DNA of 64,000 bases from Mixophyes australis (Eukaryota; Chordata; Amphibia; Anura; Limnodynastidae), in the NCBI GenBank assembly GCA_036250195.1, contig JAVHZZ010000003.1:86383418-86447417 (forward strand), in the 5' to 3' direction. Position 1 is the first letter of the stretch, and each line of letters opens with the position of its first letter. Of this stretch, positions 48,878-57,349 are shown one piece after another. Below the pieces are notes generated by a model. The model did not search any database. It worked only from the letters and a program-made list of their open reading frames with translations, and was not told the DNA's origin. Both the position numbers and the translations under genes were made by a program.

Positions 48878-50410
48878 TGTAATGTTCATTTTCTCACTAC
48901 CAATAAACATTGTACAATGCGATTATTGTGGTTCTAATTCACAAAGAGATTTAATAGCATAAGATAGCAGGATTTACAGCAAGCTATGCTGAAGCATAAA
49001 AGATAATCAACAGGAAAGTATAAACCAATGTAACGGATTCCTGGATAACACTACTAATCTTGATTAGCGCTGGCTTACCTGAGGTGCGGAGTCTAACGAT
49101 CTCCCCGGTGTTCACCAAGAACCGCCGCAAGGCGGAATTGGCTTTGCTGCCAGGAGTCGCAGGTCGCGGTCCTCAGGTTTGCCCCAAGATGTAGTACAGC
49201 GGAATAGGAGCAGGATGAGAGTAGTCGGACAGGCCGGGTCAGTTCATGGGAAGGCAATGCAGACAGAATCAGAAGGCAATGTCAGAGTCAATCAAACCGG
49301 GTCGGTACACGGGTCACCAGAATAGATGCGTAGTCAGCTAGCCGGGTCGGTACACAGGTATGGCAGATAAACGAGTAGAGAGAGGAATGAGACAATCCGG
49401 GTTAGGAGCACAGGCAATCAGGGAGGTCAGCAAGCCGGGTCAGAACACAGGAGAAACGGAATCCAGAAAGGCCAACAAGCCGGTTCGGTACACAGGAGGT
49501 CAAAACATACAGGGAGCAGGCACAAGGAGGAACAGGAATCAGAAGCCAGGAACAGTTAAGTTGCTCTAACACTCCTAAAGTGTCAGAGCGATATTTTATA
49601 GTGAGCCCCTGTTTGAATTCCCCGCCTTAGGTCTGGCGGTCACGTTACCGCCGAACCCGGAAGTGCGGCTTTCGGGTCCGACGGAGCAGCGGGGGAGCGT
49701 GGAGGGGTAAGTATCGTTACAACAGAATACATTACATTACGCCAGCGCTCCCTGGGCCCAGGTCCATGTTCATCTTGTAGTCAGGAAGAGAGATTTACAC
49801 TAGCCCATGAGCTTGCTTATATGCAGTTTGAATTAATATAAACAGTGATGACGTCATGAATACACACAGATAACACTAAGAGATGTCTTCATTGGTCCAG
49901 GGTTAACGATGATCCTCTAGACTGCTTGTCATAGGTCAGTTAATTTGATCTTTTCACAAAGGAGGGGACAACTCACTCCAACTGTTGCCTACATGTCTTA
50001 CCGCCAAATAACCAGTTTAAACTGACCCACAAAGTACTTTTCAGTATTAATCTCATATTGTTTATAACTTGCAACTGCTAGATGCGATCGCTACTCTGTC
50101 GAAACCGGGTTAATGCTGTTGAAATAAGCTTTAATATTAGACTAAACTCTTTACCTTTGGGAGGACCTGAACCATACCTTTACTATAATATTATCTATGT
50201 ATAAATAATATCTAATACATTTTAATAATAAATAAATGTGAATTGGAACCTTAATAAATGTGTGCTATTTATAAGTGTAAGTGTGAATGTAAGTGTGTGA
50301 GTTATTAATCCATGCGATTGTGTCACTACACGTGGCGTACTAATCGAAATTGCACGGTAAAACAATAGTAATCAATTTAGCTTACTTCATCCAATTATTT
50401 GACTTCCACA
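48878..50410 (-). mobile_element. ERV-like solo LTR inserted in L1
   Basis: The two edges are TGTAATGTT (48878) and CTTCCACA (to 50410), i.e. TG...CA, flanked by a 4-bp duplication atcc (48874-48877 and 50411-50414). Removing it rejoins L1 RT text. Read on the minus strand it starts TGTGGAAG and shows a CCAAT-type box near 49895, a TATA-like atataagc near 49815, and an ATTAAA polyadenylation-like signal near 48950. There is no gag, pol or env. An old, non-coding relic; the exact retrovirus class is not assignable. It is itself interrupted by the element at 49029-49721; without it the LTR is about 835 bp. Confidence 0.72.
49029..49721 (-). mobile_element. TG...CA LTR-like element nested in ERV-like LTR
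   Basis: Bounded by TGTAACGGATTCC and TATCGTTACA. The candidate 5-bp duplication is imperfect (accaa 49024-49028, acaga 49722-49726). On the minus strand a TATA-like ctataaaata lies at about 49598, ~120 bp from the 5' end. Downstream come repeated 'gtgtaccga..ccggcttg' motifs (+ strand 'aagccgggtcggtacac' at 49295-49500). The 3' part has gccgcaaggcgg and caggtcgcggtcc motifs shared with 31169. Non-coding; probably a solo LTR of the same broad family. Confidence 0.72.
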
Positions 50411-51362
50411 ATCCAAAATAAGAAAAAGATCTATATGCCCGAACTACAGACCAATTTCACTACTTAACATTGACATCAAGTTATATGCTATATGTTAGAC
50501 ACATCTAGGTGGCCTAAACCTTCCGCATATTCCAAGTTATTACCATGCCATAATGCTTAATAGGGTCTTAGAGTGGACTAAATCTAAAAGTTCTAAACAG
50601 TGGATCACAGTGTAAGAATCCCACCTAACATCCCATTTGATATCGCTCTGTGGCTGCCAAAATTACCCGTAACTCACCATCTGCTAATTGCCTGTTGGAA
50701 TCGATTAAGATCATATTGTCACATATCCTCCCTCATTATAAAAAATGTGCATCATTTTTAAAAACCCCAAAACCCCAGATTTTCCTCCAGGCACCAATGT
50801 TTCAACTTTTCACACATGGACTGTTGGGGGAGTGTTTCATGTCAGGCAGCTGATTACTTAGTCAGGAATGCGCTCATTCGATGATCTCCAGTCCGGTTGA
50901 GATCTCCCCCACACCGAATTTTGGAAATATTTACAAGTAAAACACTATCTGAGCTTTGGTAGTATTGCCCATAGGGAATTAAATGCATTTGATAAACTTT
51001 GTGTAACCACCTAAAAACCCATACACACTATTTCCACCTTATAGAAAATGTAATGCTCTCCGAGTTTTTATGCTCTCAGGGGTCCTCTTTGTCATAAGTG
51101 TTTTTGTTTCTTTTTTCTACCTTCTAAAGTATAGTTAGGGATCTCTTCTTAAAATTATGATTTGTTTGTTTATATTTATCATGAACCTTCTCTGCTGAAT
51201 TTTTTGTTGTTTTGTTATTCCTGAAGCAAGTTGGATTGTTTTTTTATTTGTTTTATTCAATAAAAACATATTGTTAAAATAAAAAAAAGATGAGGTATAA
51301 AAGACCCAGCCTGTTTATAAATGTGTGCTTTATAAACTATGTGGCATCTTATGCTAAGAATA

Positions 51363-51768
51363 TGTCACGGCCCGGAGACTGGATAGGAGCCCCGTGGCAG
51401 GGAGGAAGGCTGGCTAACAGGAGATGAGATGGAAGAAAGGTCAAACAAGCCGGGTTCGGTACACAGAGAGGCTTAGAGGTCCAAAGGTTGAGGCAGAAGC
51501 GTAGTGGAGGGCAAGCCGAGGTAGGTACACATGTAGTATATGCAGGTAGACAGGAACAGCAACAGGAGCAGGAGCTAGATCACAGGCACAGAGTACAATA
51601 ATCAGGCACTGGAGACAGGAATTGGCCAAGCTTTTATAGGAAGTCAAGGAGATCATGGAACTGATCTAGAACAATGAATAAAGACAAGGAACTGTCCAGC
51701 AGCCAGAATAGCTCAGTCAGCAGAGCAGCAGTCCACAGAGGCAGAAGCCCTGGGTTCAAATCCTGACA
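51363..51768 (-). mobile_element. TG...CA LTR-like element, short, with tRNA-like 5' end
   Basis: Bounded by TGTCACGGCCCGG and ATCCTGACA with an exact 5-bp duplication gaata (51358-51362 and 51769-51773). On the minus strand a TATA-like ctataaaagc lies near 51635. The phrase aagccgggttcggtacacag (51448-51468) is shared with 49029. Its minus-strand 5' end coincides with a tRNA-like sequence (51702-51767). Non-coding. Confidence 0.78.
51702..51767 (+). other. tRNA-like sequence (pseudo-tRNA)
   Basis: The text tagctcagtcagcagagc matches a box A/D-arm (GCTC...GAGC stem), and ggttcaaatcc matches box B/T-loop, at tRNA-like spacing. The acceptor and T-stems do not pair well and no clean anticodon arm forms, so it is not a functional tRNA. 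It could be a pseudo-tRNA captured at the edge of the LTR-like element, or convergence. Confidence 0.5.
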
Positions 51769-51773
51769 GAATA

Positions 51774-52668
51774 TCATCTATATGAAGTTAAGTTGGACTA
51801 CTTTTTTTTACTTTCTCACCAACATCACAGAAAGCACAATACTAGAGATGCTCAAACAATTTGAACAATTTACAAATTAGATTAAAATGGGGATTGGTTC
51901 AATTGCTTTGAAATTGTTTGTGGTATTCTTGTGATTTGGGGCCAGTTCATTCATTGTTCCACCTAAATTCACAAAGTTCTTGATGAAATTTAAGTTTGGT
52001 GTTTGACAAACATTTTACACATACTGTATGCTGAGTTTGATGAATGTGTTTCATGTTCATCGAATGTGCTCAATGGACATTGAACACTACCATAAAAAAG
52101 GACAGACACAGACTTGACAAATGTCAAACAGGTGCATTAAGCTATTCAAACAGTTTGAAACTTTGGACAAATATTTCAAACTTACAAAAGTTTGAGAATT
52201 TCCTGAAATGTTCTTAACCTATGCATAGATTTAATGAACTAGTCTGAGAACCTTTTTCAGAATATAGCTGACCATAGAAAAAAAGCTATAATGCAAAAAT
52301 TACAGTAGTCAATGAAGTTGATTGAGAATTGTGATTAAGAGATGGATAAAAGCAAAATGCATTTCAATGTAGTGTTAAAGAGTAATGTATCTATAATGCA
52401 GGATCGAAAAATCAAACATCAACAGTAAATCCCGAATAAATCCTAACTGCAATACACAGTTTTTATCTCTTTCGCTGTCCATGGCAAAATTCTACCCATT
52501 AATTTCTCATTTTCCCTCACTGCACCGCTTTTTTTGGGATTCTTTCCTTAGCTATCTTAATTAAATTAATCCAACCCTCAAATATACACCTAATTTTATT
52601 CAGCAACTTCTATCATTTAAATATATGTACTTGAGTATTAGTGTATGATAAATTGTATATGTAGAATC
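51774..52668. other. Unassigned AT-rich sequence
   Basis: No gene. A tagagatgctcaaac motif at 51844 is like one at 41153 and, reversed, at 57803-57815, possibly ends of an unresolved hAT-type family. Confidence 0.4.
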
Positions 52669-52745
52669 ATCATAAGTTATTTATATAGTGCCACCCCAGT
52701 GCTGTGAGGCAGAAGTGCTAACCACTAGGCCACTGTGCTGTCCAC
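52669..52745 (-). mobile_element. L2-tail/SINE-like scrap
   Basis: The text agttatttatatagtgccacc joins directly to agtgctaaccactaggccactgtgct; both are parts of a common vertebrate dispersed repeat, apparently with an internal deletion. Confidence 0.6.
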
Positions 52746-52916
52746 AGAATGTGTTTGTATGACTCTTTTTTTTTTTTTGCACTTTTTTTTTACACTTTAA
52801 TTTGTGTTCTTTTAATTCACTTTTTACCAATGTAAATGTATATAAACTATTGCATGTTAAATCATGTGATACCTTGCAGTAGACATCACAGCTTATGTCA
52901 GAGTATGCAAACACAT

Positions 52917-53094
52917 GGGGGTATATATTTACTAAACTGCTGGTTTGAAAAAGTGGAGATGTTGAGTATAGCAACCAATCAGATTCTGGTTATAATTTAT
53001 TTAGTATATTCTACACAATGACAGCTAGAATTTGAGTGGTTGCTATAGGCAACATCTCCACTTTTACAAACCCGCAGTTTAGAAATTATACCCC
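52917..53094. mobile_element. Palindromic MITE, GGGGTATATTTACT family, copy 3
   Basis: It starts ggggtatatatttactaaac and ends gtttagaaattatacccc. The internal inverted blocks are 'agcaaccaatcagattctgg' and 'ctagaatttgagtggttgct'. No clear target duplication. Confidence 0.87.
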
Positions 53095-53569
53095 GTGGTG
53101 CTGTGTCATAACAGAGAAAATATTGGTCTTGCTTGATAAAAATTGCCAAATTTGGCCAATTCTGAAAACCTAATCCAATTCTGTAGACATCCTCAGTTGG
53201 ATGATGTGTTGCAACATTTACTCTCATCACATGCTCAAAGGTTGTGAGATGGGGGATGGAAATTTATCACAAAGTGATTATCCTAAATTGGTACAAAAAA
53301 GGCAAATTTGCGCAAACATCTCCACTTTGCTAAGTACATTGTACAAGGTAAGAAGCAGTGTTAATGCTTTTGGTAATGAAGTAAAGAAAAGTTGTGCTTT
53401 ACATCCTCTTCCAACTGATTTAAAGTAAAACAGAAAAGGGTGTCAGAACTTTATGGTTGTGTGCAATTCAAAGCAATCTGTGTTTACAGATTCAAGTGAC
53501 TAAACTGCAGATTGAAGAGTCCTAACCTCTGTTACCTTACCCTTTGTGACTTATTTAAACAATACAACA
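53095..53569. other. Unassigned sequence
   Basis: No recognised feature. Confidence 0.4.
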
Positions 53570-53990
53570 TACCTTTATGAATAAAGACGCGTACAACTGT
53601 TAAATTTCACTAATTAACGTTATGATTTATTCATTGGCTTATAATTGGCTTAGCTTTTATACTCGGTGGTGGAGAAGGCAAAGATGGTGAGGTGACCCCG
53701 AGTGTGTGAAAACTTACCAAACAGTGTGGCCCTGAGGCACTAACCACTGGTCCCAGGACGACTCCTTTTACGATTGGCCGGTGCTAAATCTGGCTTCAGT
53801 TTACCTGTCCCCCCTCTGGGCTCGCAGTGTCCTGCCCGTACAGAGCATTCCAAGGAGTTCTGTTTAATGAACCAAGAGCCAAGGTGCTTCGAAGAGGGTA
53901 GTGCCCTTTGGCCAATCAGCGGTAGCACCGTGTGACGGGTTGCCGACTCACCACATTTGCCTTCCTGCCAACGCTGGAGGTCCTTGGGAC

Positions 53991-54600
53991 CTACAGCCCG
54001 CCACCGATCACCCTACATGCCTCCTCTATCCCTCTACATAACTGCCTGATAAACAGACCCAAACCTTCGTTTGTGAGGTGCACCCCGTCCGACCGATATA
54101 GCTGAACCTGCTCGATTGTTATTTGGGTGTGCTTAATGCTAGCCCCGCCCAGGGACCTTACCAGCCTACCTATGTTTTGGTTCACTTTCTTGATGACGCG
54201 CTTCATAATCGCGGGATCGATGTGGGACCTCCATGCTAATCTGGGTATGACTTGGGACCGAGAGAGATGTAATGAAGGCCATTGGGCTTTAATTGCCTTC
54301 AAACTCTCCCTTATGGCTATGATCACATCGAGGGACTTACCTGCCCCTAAATCAATGCCACCTAGGTGTATTATCAATATATCCGGGGCGCTAACCTTTG
54401 CAATTTCAAGGGACAACAGGGGAATTAAAGCCTTCCATTGCATTCCTCGTCTACCCATTCAGCGTATACTAACTTGTTTGTGCCCCAAACTGATCCTATG
54501 TTTGGCCTCGCTATGCTTGGCTGCCCAGTGAATGTACGAGTGCCCAATGACCCAAACTCGGATCTTACCCGCTGAAGCACCTGTGGGTAAAGCAGAAATA
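53991..54600 (-). pseudogene. SGNH/GDSL-hydrolase-like ORF of Ngaro-type element
   Basis: Minus-strand translation upstream of the 155-codon frame gives KIRVWVIGHSYIHWAA, a block-I motif with the nucleophile-type Ser in GHSY. A TGA stop then interrupts it just before the Met at 54458; the family usually has a Trp nearby, so this looks like a point mutation. In the 155-residue frame block III reads HLGGIDLG (31-38), with Ile where the family has Asn. Block V reads DGVHL (124-128) with the Asp-x-x-His pair intact. Accessory SGNH-like ORFs are known from Ngaro-type elements (recollection); their role is unresolved. The stop and the Asn loss argue that this copy is inactive. Confidence 0.72.
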
Positions 54601-55038
54601 AACTAATATCAGACCGTGACTACTTCACTAAGCTGTTCCTCCCCTCCAAACTCTTTCCTGTGGTCCCCCACTGGTGCTAACACTATATACAGGTAACTAA
54701 CAGCAAGCATCACGAAAACATGGTTAGTGAAAAACAGATGGCAAAAACACACACAAACCACAACAGGGGGGATTTGCCGGTAGCCCCAATGAAGGCGAAA
54801 ACCCACAAAACCCCGGCGGCTCACCACTAATCAGGCCTTAGTCCGGGGAGAAAGCTGGGAACAATCCTTCATGCCCCCACATACCATGGCGGGCGGTTAA
54901 TCCTAGCACTACCGACTGGGGGGGGGGGCGGGGGGGGTTGTCAACTTGAGGGAAGGAGAAAATCAGATTAGTTGCGGCCACCAGCTTTAATCACATTTAT
55001 ATCCCTGCAACCGTTGTCTGCCTTCCTCTACTATTGCC
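54601..55038. other. Spacer between recombinase and SGNH ORFs
   Basis: About 440 bp within the element, without a convincing reading frame. A poly(G) stretch (about 54919-54938) looks like a simple-repeat expansion. Confidence 0.5.
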
Positions 55039-55938
55039 CTAGGGGCGTATGTATCTCTTATATGCGTCCGATTTCCAGCACCCCAGCGCTTTAATGCTAT
55101 CCACGGAGGCCCCTGACTGAGCCGCCTCAGTCGCCGCCCCTATCCTGAATGAATGCGTGCCATAGAGTGTCGTGTCCAACCCGGCGAGATGTAAAGCCTT
55201 CTTAAACAGGGCATTAAATTGGTACTTCGTCAAAGGCGCCCCGTCTACATGTATTAACCAAGGCACACTCTTGTGGGGCCGTACTGTTGTGAAGCGATTG
55301 CACCATGTCACGGGGAAGATCTCAGGGTCTTCTGTTACCTTCCTTATCAACCAATGCCCTTTGCCCCCCTGGTCGGTTTTGGACCGTAGAATCTTACATG
55401 TCACTTGCGAGGCCCCCACTTTGACGGCCTTGCTGAGTAATGCGTTGCCTATCTTGTGCCGGGATTGCGCTACTAACTCGCTCACCCTGAATGCGCCTGA
55501 AAAGGCCATCGTGAATGCTGTGCTAAATAGGACTGTCTCGTATGTACTATCTGTTCCTTGCTCTATTGACCTTATGATTTGTTTTAAAATGGGCACGGAC
55601 ACTGGCTGCCTGACATCATCCTTCCTAGGCTGTAATTTGCCCCATCCCCTGAGGGCTCTACTGATTAGGAAATGCTTAGTGACGTCCTCTTTCCCTAGGA
55701 TACGGGCCGAAAAGGATATGCCTGCCAGCAGCAGGGAGACCGAGGACTTTGAGGCACCTGCTTGGTATTTATCCCATATGAAGACCAGGATGTCATCTGT
55801 CCCTGTCTGTTCTGCCCTTCCTCTCGCTTTCACGAAACCGCGCCATTGAAGCCACGCTGAACGATATGCTCTCCTGGTGCGGGGGGCTAACGATGTTTCT
55901 GCTAGCTCCCTTATGCCGCCCGATGATCTGCCAAACAT
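55039..55938 (-). CDS. Tyrosine recombinase (Ngaro-type)
   Basis: An intact 299-codon frame. The N-terminal SAM-like core-binding region spans about residues 10-105 (LAPRTRRAYRSAWLQWRGF, then SSVSLLLAGISFSARI). The catalytic domain follows: FRVSEL with Arg151, a possible beta-hairpin Lys near 183-188, and HSFRIGAAT with His262-x-x-Arg265. GCWKSDAYKRYIRP has Trp288 at the second-His/Trp position and Tyr293 or Tyr296 as nucleophile. All catalytic classes (R, H, R, W, Y) are present. The frame overlaps the end of the RT/RNase H frame by about 146 bp in another register, as is common in these elements. In the family the enzyme is thought to insert a circular DNA intermediate without target duplication. 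It is open, but the neighbouring RT is truncated, so the element is probably not autonomous. Confidence 0.88.
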   Translation of the reverse strand: MFGRSSGGIRELAETSLAPRTRRAYRSAWLQWRGFVKARGRAEQTGTDDILVFIWDKYQAGASKSSVSLLLAGISFSARILGKEDVTKHFLISRALRGWGKLQPRKDDVRQPVSVPILKQIIRSIEQGTDSTYETVLFSTAFTMAFSGAFRVSELVAQSRHKIGNALLSKAVKVGASQVTCKILRSKTDQGGKGHWLIRKVTEDPEIFPVTWCNRFTTVRPHKSVPWLIHVDGAPLTKYQFNALFKKALHLAGLDTTLYGTHSFRIGAATEAAQSGASVDSIKALGCWKSDAYKRYIRP

Positions 55939-57097
55939 AAGCCGGACAAGTCACACCTTCTACTTGAGCTAGTGGCGCCAGCTCCCGGAATCGTTGCCAT
56001 TGGCGGCGTGACAGGGCATCTGCTATTTTGTTATCCACCCCTGGTACGTGTAGTGCTCTAACTGAAATGTCGTGTGCCAGGCATCTGAGCACCATGTGTC
56101 TCAGAAGATTGATGGCTTGCGGTGACGTTGCGGTCTGCCTATTTATACATTCCACTACCCCTAAGTTGTCGCACCAGCAAACTATATCTCTCCCTTTCAG
56201 TTCCGAGGCCCACAACTCTATGGCCACAATTATGGGGAAAAGCTCTAATACCAAGAGATTTTTTACTAGGCCGCTCGTGGTCCAGGACTCGGGCCACTGA
56301 GCAATGCACCAGGCTCCCTGGAAGTAGGCCCCGAATCCCCACGACCCAGAGGCGTCGGTGTGAAGGTCTAGTGTGGCTGAAGATACTGGCGCGGAAGGCC
56401 AGATGCACACACCGTTGAAGGTAGAGAGGAATTCTGACCAGATTGCCAAGTCTCCTCTTATGTCTTTTGACAGTGAGAACCTGCTATGGGGGCTACTTAG
56501 ACCTGCAGTGGCTAACTGTAGTTTCCTGCAAAAAACCTTGCCCGTAGGTATAACCCTGCATGCGAAGTTGAATGAACCCAATAACGACTGCGCTTGCCTC
56601 AATGTAATACTACGCGCAGATAGCGCTGCAGCTATGCCTCCCTGTAATTTTTCAACCTTATCTTTGGGCAGACGGCAACACTTTTCTATTGTGTCAATCT
56701 CGATCCCCAGGAAGGAAAGACACTGGTAAGGTCCCTCTGTCTTGTCATGCGCAACTGGGACCCAGAGTACTCTAAACAATGCTAGCGCTGAGCTGAGTAT
56801 ATCTGCACAGGTCACTTGATTAGCTGGGCCTATGAACAAGAAATCATCCAAATAGTGGGCGATGCCCCTGTGGTTAGTACCCGCCTGAATGCACCAATGC
56901 AGGAAGGAGCTAAATTTTTCAAAGAAGGCACAGGACACTGAGCAGCCCATGGGGAGACATCTATCAACGTAATACCCATCCTTTAGCCTAAAACCCATGA
57001 ACTTGAATGATTGAGGGTGCAGTGGCAGTAGTCGGAATGCTGATTCAATGTCTAATTTCACCATTAGCGCCCCCTGGCCGTATGAATTGATACTCAA
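55793..57097 (-). pseudogene. Ngaro-type reverse transcriptase/RNase H, N-terminally truncated
   Basis: 434 codons. RT palm motifs are VKLDIESAFRLLPLHP (13-28, motif A), PMGCSVSCAFFEKF (49-62, motif B) and HYLDDFLFIG (81-90, YLDD catalytic). The thumb/connection continues with CLSFLGIEID. RNase H follows with LHTDASGSWGFGA (245-257), LVLELFPI (282-289), CWCDNLGVVECI (307-318) and DNKIADALSR (355-364), keeping the D-E-D-D set. The RT fingers expected upstream are missing or out of frame; a stop and register change occur at 57097-57110. It would copy the element RNA and remove the template; this copy is incomplete. The last ~60 residues overlap the recombinase frame. Confidence 0.85.
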
Positions 57098-57100
57098 GTG

Positions 57101-57349
57101 TTACTCAGCCTGTCCCGAGATGTTGTCCTCTGTTTTCCAGCCGTGCAATGAGGCCTCCACCTGCCTGTGGCCGGTGTATATCCTCTCCAGGGCATCCCGC
57201 CCCCCCCCCCCAACCCATTGGTTGGCTACAGGAGAGGCGTTACCTTGAACCTTAAAGCTGCAGGTACCATCTGTTGTCCCTATCACTGATTTTAAGGATG
57301 TTCCGCTTAGGGCTGCACTTGTCAATAGACCCATAAAATGAAATGACAA
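57101..57349 (-). pseudogene. Possible upstream coding remnant of Ngaro-type element
   Basis: An 82-codon frame immediately upstream of the RT remnant (ending SGQAE-stop at 57101). It lacks recognisable RT finger motifs or a CCHC knuckle. It may be the end of a gag-like ORF joined to the RT by deletion. The left limit of the element is not visible. Confidence 0.35.

Larger units (their letters stand above)
47390..51000 (+). pseudogene. L1 ORF2 remnant (endonuclease, RT edges, C-terminus)
   Basis: Endonuclease traces are KAKGVAILFAKRL (near 47740-47780), YAPNQGQ (near 47878-47898) and SNHAPI (near 48130-48150; SDHAPI in the family, so D to N). RT traces are the AHITVIPK-like start just before 48874 and NYRPISLLNIDIKLYA at 50428-50490, split by an LTR insertion. 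Directly after KLYA comes HLGGLNLPHIPSYYHA (50500-50550), which in intact L1 lies several hundred residues downstream. RT motifs A, B and C are therefore deleted. Multiple stops occur. Clearly inactive. Confidence 0.78.
42771..51288 (+). mobile_element. L1-type LINE, 5'-complete in outline, deleted and invaded
   Basis: It begins ggGCCGGGGCTTGG at 42771, just after gattgaggta, and ends in an A-rich tail at 51281-51288 followed by gatgaggta. This is a plausible target duplication with one base inserted. The order is 5' UTR (42771-44080), ORF1 (44080-44620+), a solo LTR-like insertion (45091-46855), ORF2 endonuclease (about 47390-48200), RT start, an ERV-like LTR insertion (48878-50410), RT remnant, C-terminal part and 3' UTR. 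The catalytic RT core is deleted. Confidence 0.8.
53570..57349 (-). mobile_element. Ngaro-type tyrosine-recombinase retrotransposon, 5' truncated
   Basis: Read on the minus strand: short possible gag/RT N-terminal piece (57349-57101), RT/RNase H (57097-55793), tyrosine recombinase overlapping it (55938-55039), a ~430-bp spacer, an SGNH-hydrolase-like pseudogene (about 54600-53991), and a non-coding 3' region to about 53570. There is no methyltransferase-like domain between RNase H and the recombinase, which separates Ngaro from DIRS1-type elements. The 3' region shares blocks with the short elements at 38391 and 27796. The split direct repeats expected for Ngaro were not fully resolved by eye. 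Confidence 0.85.

Noticed and set aside
51702..51767. Functional tRNA gene
   Set aside because: Box A and box B are recognisable but the acceptor and T stems do not pair and no clean anticodon arm forms.
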